A DNA stretch of 64,000 nucleotides from Enoplolaimus lenunculus (taxonomy: Eukaryota; Nematoda; Enoplea; Enoplida; Thoracostomopsidae): positions 18,501 through 82,500 of the forward strand of contig JASANG010000330.1 of NCBI GenBank assembly GCA_030248215.1. Reading direction: 5' to 3'. The translations under genes and the position numbers were made by a program. The notes beneath the pieces were generated by a model. That model saw only the letters and a list, made by a program, of their open reading frames with translations. It searched no databases and was not told where the DNA came from. Shown here piece by piece: positions 15,401 to 26,285 of this stretch (position 1 is the stretch's first letter; the number at the start of each line of letters is the position of its first letter).

Positions 15401-18400
15401 ATTACTATTGCATATTGAAAACTTTGTTTCGTTTAAATGTTTTGTATCAGAACGAAATGTTTTTGTCTAGCAGTAGTCGGCTCAACTCGCAATAAATATC
15501 AGTGTAATACCGGAAAAAGTGTTAGTTTAGGTCGATCATCAAAGAAGCGTGCAAGAAGCGAAGATGACAGCGAAACAGAACGCCGATCTGTGGGGTATAT
15601 ATTTAGAATATGGTTTTTCTTTTATGGAGGGGTGGCAGTTTGGTGTACGCCACTCTCGTTGGCTAACACTTCTCGTAAAGTTTCTCTGTCCCCAATATCA
15701 TGTCACACAGTACCAGAGTTGGATTTTCCAATACCAAATATTTTGCCTGAAACAATGCAAAATTTTATGCGTATCTGAGACATACCGTAGTCCAACACTG
15801 CTTTCAATAATCAAATATACTAAAATACGCTTATTAAAACTCTTGTTTATTATTTTAACTGCAAAGGTTGATATGAGCGTAAAGCTAGCCTCCGTATGAA
15901 ATGTTCGGCTCATGCACAAAAATTTTTCCGCTAAAGGGACTTGATGGTAAATAATGAGCGAAAAAAACTTTTAGTTGTTTTGAAACAAAAATCCGGCTAG
16001 CCACGCCGAACGCTTCTACATTGAACTTTTAACATGGCGCTTCTGGATGTCTAAATATACCGGAGCTGAAGAACATAGTTGCGCTAATTTAATATTACTT
16101 ACTGTGCTTTGTTATAATTCTGTCACTATGGGATATTGACATTGATTGGTTCTTTATATCACACTCGTTTTTAAGACTAAATCAGTGTCAGTGATGTTTT
16201 ATTCGGCGCTTGTAATGTATTGTTTTTAACATAAACTTTAGAATGTGGTTCATTGTTATAGAACCCGGCGTTCAAATCGTTTGTCTGCGAGACAGTCAGC
16301 ACAAAATACTGAAGATGAAAATGAGAGTGCAACATCCGATGGTGCGGAAGAAGAAGATGATGACGACGAAGAGGAGGAAAGCGATAGTGTAAGAGAAGCG
16401 CCGGAGGACGAAGATGCTGAGGAAGAAGAAGAGGAGGAGGAGGAAGAAGAAGGACAAGAAGAAGATGGTGATGATGAAGAAGTAGATGATGAAGGTGATG
16501 ATGAGGATGGCACAGAAAATGAGGAAGATAAGATGGAGAACGAACAAGACGAAGACGATGAGAGCGGGGAAGATGGAGTGCAAGACGAATATGAAATAAG
16601 AGAAGAATCTGACGACCAGGAGGGGGCGGAAATCGAACAGGAGTATCGTCAGTCGAAGAGAAACGAGCGGAAAACACGACGTGGATGCAGTAAAGTTCGA
16701 GTGCGAACAGTGGACGAATGTAGCGAAGAAAACGATGATATTGCAGATATGTCTGAAGGCGAGGACCGAGAAAATGGGCACAGCAGTGAACAGGGATCTG
16801 ATGATCATGATAATAGCAAGTGTTGGGTGGTTATTAATGAGAAATGGTTAAAATTTGGTTAAGCCCTAGGAATGTTTTTGGTACTTGTTTAATGTTTACT
16901 TTCTCGCTCGCAAAATGTCCCCCCCAAGGCACCCACACATAACTATAAATAAAGTAGGGCTTAGGTTTAGCTAAGTCTATGCTTACCGGGCCCATGTAAA
17001 GACCAGTGGCGAAGCGCTTTTCTGTGGGACTAGAAAAGAGTAAGCTTAAAGTTTTAGATTAATTTTTTGCTTGCTTAGGCTTACGAAAATATGCTCATTC
17101 TTACGCTTAGGATTAGGCTTAGGAATATGCTTATAATACTGTTCTCACCCTGTTCTTTATATTGGCCGCTTACCGTTAGGTCAATTATTAGACAGTAATC
17201 GGGGAGAACAATAAACAGTGTCCTATTTGGGTGATAAATTTGTTTCATTAATTGTGTATAATTCGTTTTATTTAGAATCGTCTGGAGAAGACATGGAAGT
17301 TGGGCTCTCGGATAATAGTAGTGACGAGCAAGATCAACACAGTGATAGCGAGGCATGTGAAGACAATAGAGACGGTCGCAAGCACTCTAATCAAGACACC
17401 GAAAGTGATAATAGTTCAAGTCGGACAGGGACAATTACTCCGGTATCCGGAGGAACAAACGATCAGCATACTGTGGAAGAGTCTACATTCTCTCCTACCG
17501 GAAAAATACCAAAGTTGGTTGTTCGTAAACTGTCTCTTGATCCTGGAAAACACGAGTTTGAAGCCAGCGAAAATAAACCTCGAAGGCAAAGCCGTGGGAA
17601 GAAAATAGAACAAGCTGGTAAAGAACGCAAGACCGAGAGTAGGACCAAGTGAGTTTGAACAAGCCTGTTGTTCATTTTAAATTACTAGTCAAAATGACGT
17701 TGGTTGCATTTGGTCGTCCACGTTTCTTTTAATGCACGCAAGTTGAGCACTGTGTTAAATAAGTTGGTTTATGCGGTCTACGTTTGAAACACTGAACGAT
17801 GTAGTTGGCACAGCATCAGCCTTCAGTCCTTCGTGCGGATTGGATAGATGTATTTTCGAGTTTACATTAAAAAGTCAAAATGATGTTTGTACACTTATGT
17901 CAAATTTACTTTATCAAACATCCTAGTGAGGTAGACAGCAATAACAATTATTGAATTTTGGTTAGTGTTCCAATAGAAACGTGTTTTTAAAAGATTTTAT
18001 GACAGTGCATAAAAACAAATCAGGGATTGCTATTATTTCTGCTATTATTTTCTGAAAACCTCGCCCGAAGCCTAGTACGTCTCAGCCGCGACAACGGCGT
18101 ATGGCTTCAACTCCCAAAAAACCAGCCACCACCGCCTCATCTCGGTATAACAAAGGATCTGATAATTCCGAATCTGATGATGATCATAGCCCTCGAAGTA
18201 GCCGGGCAGCACGACATCCTCAATCAAGAGAACAAGATATATCACCATCTGAAAGCCGGAGGCGGTCCGCAAGAATTATCGAAGAGCAGAACGTTCAGCG
18301 TGTGCTGTCGAGCCGCAAACGTGAAATCACACTGGTGAGTAAATTTGGCTCTTGTATACTTTACCCATACTTGAGGTTAAGCTTAGGCTTGGCCAAGTGC

Positions 18401-20467
18401 TGAAGTATAGGCAAGTCTTGTTCTATGCTTATTAGGTTAAATTGGTTTGTTCAGTTTACAATATTCATTTTTAGTGTAAAGTATATTATTGTAGTTCATT
18501 TTGAGACTAATTTCACATGGAAATTTGTAATTATTCAGCGTGGTTTTGCGTTTGTAGGTTTTCAGCTGCAGCTTTTTAAGGCTAATTTTTATAATGGTTG
18601 AATCGAAACCAAGTGTTTCTTACCTTTAAAATCTAAAATCACGGCGCGTTTTCTTTGTTATATTTTAGAAATGTGAAAACATTATGAAACAAATTGAAGC
18701 TAGCCGACTTGCGTCAAGCTTATTTAGTTTTCCAGCGGTAAGCGAACATTAATTACTGGTAGCCTTTTTGCTCAAAACGTTATTGTTTACTACATATTAT
18801 CAAGACTAAACAACTTGTGTTCGTTGGGTTGCACGAAAGTTTGTCGTTTTGCGTTTCGTTAAATATTCCAGCAAAGACCAAAACTTCAAAAGCAAATGAT
18901 ATTTCAATAAAATAGTGTCGTTATGTCATAAGGACACGGATTGGGTTCGGAACATTTTTCAGCATGTTTTTAATGTAGAATTGCCATTCTAACTATTGGT
19001 TAGGCAGAAACCGCAGCTGTTGCTTGCAAACAACGTGTTGAAAACGGAAGTTCAATTCTACAACACCATAGTATATCCAGTCGTAGTGGAACTATAAGTC
19101 TGCAACTACGCCTAAGCGTAAGCAGATAAAAGGAACATGGGCCGAACAAATATTGCAATTGAACGCAATGCTACAAAAACATAGAATAGTGGAATATGAT
19201 CGTTAAAGTGTTAAAAATGCATCAGTGTGAGGTGTTCAGCTTTGTCATGTAAACACTTTGGATACCTTAAGCCACAGAACAATTAGATTTGAACTCATTA
19301 TCCGGCTCCGGCCGGATATTAGATTATCTGGCACAGTCATTTTTTGTTAGCCGGTCGCACACTGGTACTTGCACATTTTAATCAGGACCGTGAAACGCTC
19401 CAAATTTATAAAGTACAAACGACTCAACTGCCATAGCTGCCATAACTAATATTCAAATTAGTTAGTAGCTAGTTATTTATTTATCTGCTTTTTAGATGCT
19501 TAATTAGCCTGTAACTAATAACCGGCTTGGAATTGTGAAATTCCAATTTGAGATCAACACGCCAGGATAAGCTTTCAAGCGAAAAAGTTAATCAAACTCG
19601 GTTCACCGGTTGCTGAGATTGTCATCGGAAGGTCAGATGGGCGGACATCGGTCTTTCGACACCCATGTACTACAAACTATAAAGCGTTTCGCGAAACTCC
19701 GAACTTTATCATTTTGTTGTGGAATCGAACGCGAAAGTTGTGAACCTATTTCGACAGCTTTCAATGCGCTATTGTCACGGTGTGTTTCAGGGATCGGAGC
19801 ACATTGGCTCTCCGGGACGCAAAAATGATCTGACCGAAATTAGAAACACACTGGGGCGGTATTGCGCAATCAGCGATTTTATGAAAGACGTTGCAGATGT
19901 TATTGAACGAGGCAAAAAAGTTTATAAGGTAAAGTTGTTTGCTGCTCAATAAATTTTGGGGTTAACGTGTAGTATCCATTTTGGTATGGCAAGGCTATTT
20001 AGTGCCACCCTAAATCAAAATTTACTAACTTAACTAGGTTAGGTGTGATTTTATCTTAAATTTTCTTCATTCTATCCAGGGAACACGTGTCGTAGATGGA
20101 GGTATTCAAAACATAAAGCAATAATACAATTCTTGCTAGAGGATTTAAACAAATTCATTGGAGTATTTTATTTTAATCGAGTACAGCACACGAGCAGAGT
20201 TAAGTGCGTAGTAATAGCGGCTGCTTATATGGTCGCGGTTGAATTTTTTGCGCGCGGACAGTTGCGTCTTAAGGCGCAATCACAGTTGTGATCTTGTAAT
20301 TGCGTGCTGTATAAGTCGCGTTTGCGGGTGACGTCGGTGTATATTGTTTGTATTTTTAACTAATTATTCAGCCTTTGTTTTTTACATTTTAGATGCAACC
20401 AAGAAAACTAGAAAATATCGCTGATCTCGAGCTTTTGTTGACCAGAATCGAATCTTCATCGAATTGA
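443..20467 (+). CDS. BAZ1B: BAZ1B/WSTF-like chromatin remodelling subunit (5' partial, 25 exons)
   Basis: The proposed exons are 443-551, 740-914, 1475-1578, 1948-2091, 3206-3360, 3750-3816, 7769-8022, 8266-8380, 8478-8591, 8926-9188, 9451-9600, 10102-10633, 11124-11304, 12594-12730, 13104-13244, 13691-13747, 14319-14533, 15083-15186, 15531-15594, 16262-16857, 17276-17648, 18076-18334, 18669-18737, 19758-19928 and 20393-20467. All joins are GT/AG and in phase, giving about 1540 residues. Numbered from the first codon here, the domains are DDT at about 61-120 (LLQTLLQDEI), WHIM1 at about 180-230, WHIM2 at about 385-415 (GMDRNHSRYWLF, EKGW), PHD1 at 834-880, PHD2 at about 933-980, a Glu/Asp tract at about 1035-1160 and a degenerate bromodomain at about 1440-1535. 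The N-terminal WAC region is off the window. Family members pair with ISWI ATPases in nuclear remodelling complexes. DDT and WHIM match human WSTF best, but two PHD fingers recall fly Acf1. The least certain exons are 7769-8022 (acceptor choice; an exon may be missing before it), 16262-16857 (weak donor), 19758-19928 (start could be 19791) and 20393-20467. Confidence 0.88.
957..1282. mobile_element. Inverted-repeat element with GCCGATAC-type ends, copy 1
   Basis: It lies in a BAZ1B intron. The left side reads TATCGGCAC and the right side GTGTCGGCACATCACTAG, with several CCGAT/ATCGG motifs between. The same layout recurs at 7004-7392 and, decayed, at 21237-21653. The TAGGGATGTGCCGATAC-like ends resemble those of short hAT-type elements of many animals; that link is by memory only. 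Confidence 0.5.
2777..3124. mobile_element. CCGGTTCCGG-rich element
   Basis: It is intronic in the BAZ1B-like gene. It starts near GCGCGACCTGATATCCGG, contains scattered TCCGGTTCCGG motifs and ends at CGGTCGCACCCTGCGG. The right end resembles those of the elements ending at 28740, 43709 and 50571, so it is placed in the same loose group. Confidence 0.45.
3828..4043. mobile_element. Short element with ATCACAG/CTGTGAT ends
   Basis: It is intronic. It opens with ATCACAGGTCGACC and closes with GGCTGTGAT, giving short imperfect inverted ends. The interior again has CCGGAACCGG and ATCCGG motifs. No coding frame is seen. Confidence 0.35.
5296..5627. mobile_element. Foldback element with TACCAAGAGT ends, copy 1
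   Basis: It begins TACCAAGAGTGAATGATC and ends with the inverse GACTCTTGGTA. Subterminal inverted motifs include GGGTACATTC, the pair ACGCGTTGCG and CGCAACGCGC, and the pair GGGGGGT and ACCCCC. A second copy lies at 11538-11893 and a half copy at about 14627-14730. Confidence 0.7.
7004..7392. mobile_element. Inverted-repeat element with TAGGGATGTGCCGATAC end, copy 2
   Basis: The ends are TAGGGATGTGCCGATACC and AGTCAGCACAGTCCTA, an imperfect inverted pair, with repeated GCCGATGCCGAT motifs inside each end. It lies in the large BAZ1B intron. No transposase frame is present, so it is non-autonomous. It resembles hAT-type short elements. Confidence 0.6.
11538..11893. mobile_element. Foldback element with CAAGAGTG ends, copy 2
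   Basis: It starts CAAGAGTGGACGATCACTC and ends GCACTCTTG, with the TGTTAG motif just outside both ends, which may be a target duplication. Internal blocks match 5296-5627: GGGTACATTC, GGCACGCGTTGCG and G/C runs. It lies in the intron between the exons ending at 11304 and starting at 12594. Confidence 0.7.
12080..12205 (-). mobile_element. tRNA-derived SINE-like copy (minus strand)
   Basis: Read on the minus strand it has a tRNA-like A box (GCGATGTGGTAGAGC) and a B-box-like GCAGTTCCATCCCC about 40 bases later. A tail follows that also occurs at 47756-47880 (GCCCGC, TTTCCAGC, TTAGTTAAA, CCGGTTCC, CTAGACTGACA). It is not a functional tRNA: the arms do not pair properly. It lies in a BAZ1B intron. 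Confidence 0.6.
12215..12330 (+). repeat. Segment shared with the arms of the 47510-48005 element
   Basis: The run from GTCGACTGCATG to GACAAGCATGTCTCACATGC is closely similar to 47916-48000, and inverted to 47515-47605. In both places it sits beside a SINE-like copy, so the two may move as one composite unit. Confidence 0.45.
16988..17166. mobile_element. TTAGGC-bearing MITE, family 1 (intron copy)
   Basis: The ends are GGGCCCATGTAAAGACCAG and CCTGTTCTTTATATTGGCC, imperfect inverted repeats. The interior has several (G)CTTAGGC hexamers and the family motif AATATGCTTATAATACTG. It lies in the BAZ1B intron between 16857 and 17276. Confidence 0.8.
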
Positions 20468-20499
20468 ATTTACAACGTTCGTTTTACGCGTTATGTGAT

Positions 20500-22900
20500 A
20501 GGTGCGAATTTATGTAAGTTTGTGTTAAACTTCGGACAATGTTTGGACTGTTTTTACTAATGTAAGTTGTTAGGTTGTTTTGTGACAAGACTTTGCTGCG
20601 AGTGTAGCATAATAATAATAATAATAATGGTGAAATCTCGGATGTGGCCCTTTCGAGTATATCATGGGGCAGCACAAATCTTGAACGCAAACTTAAAAAC
20701 TGGGGCTACTGGTCAGACATGCTGTTGTCAGTGGTGGATCAGGCAAATTTCAGGAAGGGGGGGCGCAAGCCTGATGTATAATCGGGATCCGGATATTGTT
20801 TTATATTGGAGCCGGATGTTCACCGTATATATCAAAATGTCCTAGCATTTTCACAATGTAAAGCAGTTATAATGATATTTGAGTCCACAACTGCAAATAC
20901 GATATCCGATAGCTGGCTTTTGTTGGATATAAAACCGGAGCCGAATATCCGGTGGGTTCCCGAAAACAAGGTATTATTTTATTTAAAATCTTGATGTGTT
21001 GTGTTTTCAGATTTTGAAACCATTGAAAATGGACTTTGATTGCAAGGAAGATACAATAAACTTCAATCAAATTGATTCTTCGGTGCGATTCTTCTTTGAA
21101 AAAATAGTATTTTGTGTATGTTATAATCGCACGTTTGATAAACTGAAGTTGCGGTTTCTGCGTTACGTTTTCGTTGAACATTTGTGAGTAGTTTACGCCC
21201 GCGTACAACAGTTCTGGAAAAATAGTTGGCGTTTTTGGGACGTGCCGATTAATCCCACCTTTCGCGCGCTACGGCCCTTTACAACATGCCAACAGAAAGT
21301 CGGCGTTTTAGTAATGTTCCGAATAACTTTGACACTGAAAAAATTGCTGAATGTTTCCGACACTTTTTGTACTCCGAAGTGCGTTGAAATCTAATTCAAT
21401 TTTGTTTATATCAGAGTGTGTGATCAGAGAATATTATCCTTTGTGTTTGAAAAAATCGTAGAATAATGAACGGTACTCATAAAATTATAACCATTTTTCC
21501 TTGTTGGGGTTAAGTCATCGCGTTTGTGATGATGTATATAATGTAATGACTTAGTTTTTAAAGCATCGTGTGTTAAAATTGGAATTGGCATCGGCTAAAA
21601 TTTGAAAATAAGAATCGACGCAAATTTTGGATTCGGCACATAATTAACGTTTATTTGGTTGCTGGTAGGCTTAATACATTCGCGCGTATGTTTGTATGCA
21701 AGTTGCGTACGCAATGAATCCTGCAGATGTGTGGTAAGCTTAGTTTATCTCGATATTCTGCAAAATAGGTAATTAAGTCTATTCGGTAATTCCCCATGAG
21801 TCGGCGTGCACCCCAAAAACGGTCATATTTGAAATATTTTGTATATGAGTCTTATATGTCCTAAAGTTGGATATTATTTGAAAAGTTTGATTTTAAGGTC
21901 ATAAGGTTCCCCCTGAGAGCGAAAAAATATCAAAAAGTTAGAAAATTTATTATCCAGTTCAACTTAAAAGCTGAGTTTGTATTAGAATTCAACTTAAAGA
22001 GCTAAGTTGCATGTTAATTTTTTCGACTTCACAAACTGATTTTATTTTGACCATACTACTCGAATGGACTATCCGTCGTGGTGCAACCGGGCGTGAAAAA
22101 TACTGGAGCCGGGAATCACCAAAATATTGGTCGGAGGTGAAGCCGTGGGTGAGGCGAAATTAGGTTAATTTATGTCAATCCCTGTTTACATGCATCTTGA
22201 AATATACATATTTGCTTTGTAAATAAAAACTTTGTTTTATCATAAGAGCTGTCGAAACTTCAGATATGCCGCCTATTATTGAATCAATATTTTAATTATA
22301 CACTTATCTATAAAGCAGCGAATATCTACTAATATATGCTACAACGATGCGGAATACATGGCTACTAAAATGTTCGTAAGTAGGTTTTGTTTTAGACTCA
22401 TCTGCGCTGGCCCGTGTTTTGCGAGAAACCCGTTTTCTCGCGCGACTACAATATAGTAAGATTCTATTTTAGTAGGCTTAGGATCAATACTTATTTTTAC
22501 GTTTAGGATTTGGAATATGCTGAATCAAATTTTGCACTTTAGGATTTCTTTGTAGACGTCTCGTTTATGCTGTTGTTCGATTCACAAATAAACGAGGCTA
22601 ACATTACGTCCCTAGATATATGTTAACATTAACTCGCAGTTCTATTTAATCAAATATTACTCAGCTCCTGCCTTCATAAACAAAACTTCTGTATAACACA
22701 TTTATTATGGCTTTTATAGCTTCAGTATGTTTTCTTCTGGATTTCACAATCCATCTGAATTCGAGTGCACTGAAAATATAAGCGCAAAACCAAAATGTAT
22801 ATATTGCTGTTCGGCAGACAGGGTGCAACCTGAGGTGGAAAATACCGGAGCCTCCGGTAACAAAATTTGCCGGAGGTGACGCGAAATTAGAGTTAAAAAG
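20500..22900. other. Intergenic DNA with decayed elements
   Basis: No supported gene. There is a short AAT run near 20611, a GGATCCGG/CCGGAT-rich segment at about 20735-20960, a decayed GCCGATAC-type element at about 21237-21653, a GCAACCGGGCG fragment near 22082 and a degenerate TTAGGC stretch near 22478. The 113-codon minus-strand frame at 20867-21208 lies in this AT-rich repeat DNA and resembles no family I know. Confidence 0.5.
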
Positions 22901-23034
22901 TTTATTTGTTAATTTTAGCAAATATCTAGTAATGTGTTGCTTAATCATTTGGTTTTACGCTTGCATAATATTTGTAAGTAAGGTGTTAATCCTTTTGTTT
23001 TTACACTTATTTTTTTTACGAAATTTCGGCAATC

Positions 23035-23252
23035 TGCAAAAAAATCGTGAGTCAAATTGACTCTCTTCGAAATAGGCTTTTCTGGACTACACAATCTGAG
23101 TCAAATTCGACTCCGCCAGAATCAAATTGGACTCCCTGAGCGATTCATTGAGTCGAATTTGACTCTGGCGGAGTAAAATTTGACTCAGTTTGTGTAGTCC
23201 GGAAGAGCCTCCATCGGAGAAAGTCAATTTGACTCACCATTTTTTGCAGTGT
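23035..23252. mobile_element. Palindromic GAGTCAAATTGACTC foldback element, copy a
   Basis: The two halves are nearly perfect inverted copies. One starts TGCAAAAAAATCGTGAGTC and the other ends CTCACCATTTTTTGCAGTG. Internal paired motifs include GACTCTC, CGAAATAGGC, GGACTACACA and GACTCCGCCAGAG. It could fold into one long hairpin and has no coding capacity. Confidence 0.85.
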
Positions 23253-23902
23253 ACAACCTGAGGTTTGCCTCCGGCTCCGGTAGAACTTTTGCCGGAGGTT
23301 CCGGCAACTTCGGTAGTTCTTTCAAGAAATAGTTGTCTTTCATTCAAGAATTATTTTTCTGATTTTTATGTACGTAAAAAACTTGCTCTGTTTATATATA
23401 CTTAAAAGGGTATATAATCGAATTTCAAAGATATATATTTCGGGTTGAGCTCAAGCTCCCCCGACCTGAGTTTACGTCTTGGACGTATCTTAGGTTGTAA
23501 AATTAGGGTATTTGGTTGAGTTTTAGCTCCCAATTTTGAAGTCAGTTTAACTGTGTTTTATTTCAGAAATATTTGTTTTATATTTCAGAAATAATTGTCA
23601 GAAATAATTGTCTTATATATTTCAGAAATATTGTTCTTAATCGTTCATTATATGAATTATTAAATTTAAGACGTTTAAGTGTGAAAAATTTTAGACCAAT
23701 GTTTCTTTAAGAAATAAAAGTTTTGAATTCAAGACATATATGTATGTCTGGACTCTGTATCAAGACATTTATCTTAAATTTAAGACAATATTTCTTGAAT
23801 ACAAGACAATCTATTTTGTGTGTATAGTAGTAAATTAGAAATTATTTCAACAAACGAACTGAACCGATCAAATTGCCCGTACGCTTTTGTATGAAATTAT
23901 AG

Positions 23903-24076
23903 ACCAATGTTACTTTTAGGGGCGTAACAGTAGATTAAACGTATTCCTAAGCCTAAGCGTTGCAAAAATGTGTTCCTAAGCCAAAGTCTAAAGCCTACGC
24001 CAAAAATTGTAATCTAGAATGTAAATCCACTCTTAGACCCACCAGAAACATCTACGCCCCTTAAAGTAACTTGGGC
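23903..24076. mobile_element. TTAGGC-bearing MITE, family 2
   Basis: The ends are GACCAATGTTACTTTTAGGG and CGCCCCTTAAAGTAACTTGG (inverted). The interior holds TTCCTAAGCCTAAGC-type hexamers on each side of a short spacer, then AGACCCACCAGAAAC. Further copies are listed at 30991, 35553, 38070, 53989 and 61083. Confidence 0.8.
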
Positions 24077-24458
24077 CAAATTATACAACAAAATATTTCG
24101 CATTTACGTTTTTAATAATCTTTGTTTTCGTTTGTCATGGCTGTATCATTGGCTTCGAGAGTTGCATAACTATTTGAGAAATCTTTTATTTCCGGATATA
24201 ACAGTGGGCTGACCTCAGTGACATGGCCTAAAATATAGAAATTTGAAAATTCGGTTGCAATTAAAATTTTCAGTATTTGTAACATCTTTTTACGATCTAA
24301 AATTTGTCGAATTTTATTTTAGTTTGAAACGAAGCCCATGACACAGCCATTACAGCTTGCTAAATTAATGGGTTATTGCAAATTATGGCCAAACAGTGTA
24401 TATATACTTGTCCATATTTCATTATACATCATAAACCCTTTAATATCTTAGATACGTA

Positions 24459-24993
24459 CTGTAGTGACCCGAATAAGAGGGGTTAAAATAGAGGCGGTCT
24501 CATTTTGAGTCCCAATCAATAAGAGTCCGTGTCCCTACACTGCAAAAAATGGTGAATCAAATTGACTCTCTCCGAAATAGGCTTTTCATGACTACACAAA
24601 CTGAATCAAAATTCGATCTGCCAGAGTCATTCGGAGAGAGTCAATTTGACTCAGCATTTCTTGCAGTGTAATAAGAGTCCGTAAACGGATAGAGTCTCTA
24701 AACCCTAATTAGAGTCTATAAATGTTAATCATACTAAATGACACCAGCACCAAATACAGTTTAGTTCGAAACCTTAAAGCATCCTTAGTTTTGAAACATT
24801 CTTAAGTATAAGCTTGCATTATCGCTGTTTTGATGCAAGACAAATAAACGTTTAACTTCACGGATAGTTGCTATACCGAATATATATCAGTAACGAATGG
24901 CGGCGCAGGGCGGGTTAAAAATAAATAACAGTGGAGTACCCTCTAAAGAGGCCAAATAAGTATCAGCCCCCTTCTTATTCGGGTCGCTACAGT
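24459..24993 (-). mobile_element. TGTAGTGACCCGAATAAG element with nested foldback insertion
   Basis: The terminal inverted repeats are CTGTAGTGACCCGAATAAG and CTTATTCGGGTCGCTACAG. It contains the family's internal GGACTCTATCCG-type repeats, here in reverse. A palindromic GAGTCAAATTGACTC element (24538-24668) is inserted inside. Relatives lie at 32088, 49032, 52171, 58249 and 63478. Confidence 0.8.
24538..24668. mobile_element. Palindromic GAGTCAAATTGACTC foldback element, copy b (nested)
   Basis: A short copy bounded by CACTGCAAAAAATGGTGA and CATTTCTTGCAGTG. It interrupts the TGTAGTGACCCG element between GTCCCTA and TAAGAGTCCG, so it inserted later. The flanking TA pairs suggest a TA target duplication. 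Confidence 0.8.
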
Positions 24994-25029
24994 ATATACA
25001 CCGGATTCCCCTCTCAGTATTAAAAGAGG

Positions 25030-25189
25030 ATGTAATAGAGTCAGTTTAAGCTTTAGGCTAAATTATTTTGCTTAGGCTTACTCTTAGGAATAGGCTTATT
25101 CTTACGGTTACGCTTAGACGTAGGTTTAGGCTTAAGCTTAAGAATAAGCTTATACTACTGCTCCGGCCCTGTTCTATACATGGTCCGGG
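25030..25189. mobile_element. TTAGGC-bearing MITE, family 1 (left end eroded)
   Basis: The interior has GCTTAGGCTTACTC, GGAATAGGCTTATTC and AATAAGCTTATACTACTG. The right end GGCCCTGTTCTATACATGG matches the family. The left end has lost its inverted repeat. Confidence 0.65.
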
Positions 25190-25528
25190 TATCAAGCCAA
25201 GGTTATCAACCCCCAACCCCAATATAAATATTTTATCACAGAGTCTTGCCAATAGTTCTAAATCGAACTGAACCCGATTGAACGTTTGTTAGCTCAATAC
25301 CGGTTTTGATTCAGGCTACTTTATTCAGAGAGAAATATTTACTTTGAGAATGCGGATCCATTACGTTGCTCTTTTTATTTTCACCATTTACCTCCATAAT
25401 TGTTTCTGGAATACCTGCAATCACGTGGAAAAATACGAAAATTTATACCATGCTGCCTGCAAACCTGCTTATACATTGCAGCCTGAAGACATTTAGAAAT
25501 ATGTGACAAAGTCTCTTTTAAACTCGAC

Positions 25529-25802
25529 TTAATCCTTTATTATCACATGAATATTTTATATTTCATCTAAGGCCTACATTTATGCTAGGATTCGAACTCC
25601 AGCGCCTGGAGTGGGAGGCGTTTACCATCACCACTCAGCTATAGGAGCTTGACGCTCGAGCCCGATGGGGCTGTCACGTCTTGTGGTGATTTAGTACTAT
25701 GTATACGTGTTGCAATTGTTAAACACGGTGCGATATATACTATTTAACATATATGCAATGCGCTGAGTTGCCGACAGGCAACTCAATGTGAGAAGGGGTT
25801 AA
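25529..25802 (-). mobile_element. TTAA-flanked piggyBac-like MITE with tRNA-like core, copy 1
   Basis: The ends are TTAATCCTTTA and AAGGGGTTAA: a TTAA site plus short CCC(C)TT inverted ends, the arrangement typical of piggyBac-type elements. On the minus strand the core carries an A-box-like TAGCTGAGTGGTGATGG and, downstream, a B-box-like GAGTTCGAATCC. A 5-bp stem CGCCT/AGGCG encloses an 8-base loop, one more than a true tRNA anticodon loop. A second copy is at 56721-56972. Confidence 0.7.
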
Positions 25803-26084
25803 CTACAGAATAAAGGAACGATACGCTACGAAATTTAGCGGCGATTTTGAATGTAATCTACCGTAGTACTTTGCGGAATTTGGAAATGCGTAAATAGGTC
25901 GATTGTATGGGAACTTATTATGCGAGCGGGCCATAGGTGCTACGCACTATTGAGAACACTGCTACATGTTTTCGCAGTCTCCGGCCATTAAGTAATAAAG
26001 AACAAAGCTAAAATTACAGCCCATGCCAGCTATAATGGCCTGCCTACTAAAACCTATTCCCAAGCCTAAGGGATGAGCCTCCTA

Positions 26085-26285
26085 CACTGTAAAAAATGGT
26101 GAGTCAAATTGACTCTGAGTCAAATTCGACTCCGCTCCTACACTGCAAAAAATGGTGAGTCAAATTCGACTCCGCTCCTACACTGCAAAAAATGGTGAGC
26201 CAAATTGACTCTGAGTCGAATTTTGGCTTGTCCGGAAAAGGCTATTTCGGATAGATTCAATTTGAGTCACCATTTTTTTGCAGTG
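26085..26285. mobile_element. Palindromic foldback element with tandem 5' duplications, copy c
   Basis: The left part repeats a unit starting CTACACTG(C/T)AAAAAATGG three times (26082, 26134, 26177). The right part is an inverted half ending TTTTTGCAGTGTAG. It overlaps the last 36 codons of the aquaporin reading frame on the minus strand. Confidence 0.8.

Noticed and set aside
15437-15919. Plus-strand frames of 113 and 116 codons
   Set aside because: Only the short part at 15531-15594 fits the BAZ1B gene with correct phases; the rest reads into the intron.
16177-16808. Minus-strand frames of 85-170 codons rich in Ser, His, Leu or Phe
   Set aside because: Antisense shadows of the Glu/Asp-coding exon of the BAZ1B-like gene.
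22661-22948. 95-codon minus-strand frame
   Set aside because: It overlaps a fragment of the CCGGAGG repeat group and shows no family resemblance.
25571-25670. Possible tRNA gene on the minus strand
   Set aside because: It has A and B boxes but an 8-base anticodon loop and no matching acceptor stem, and it is repeated within a TTAA-flanked element.
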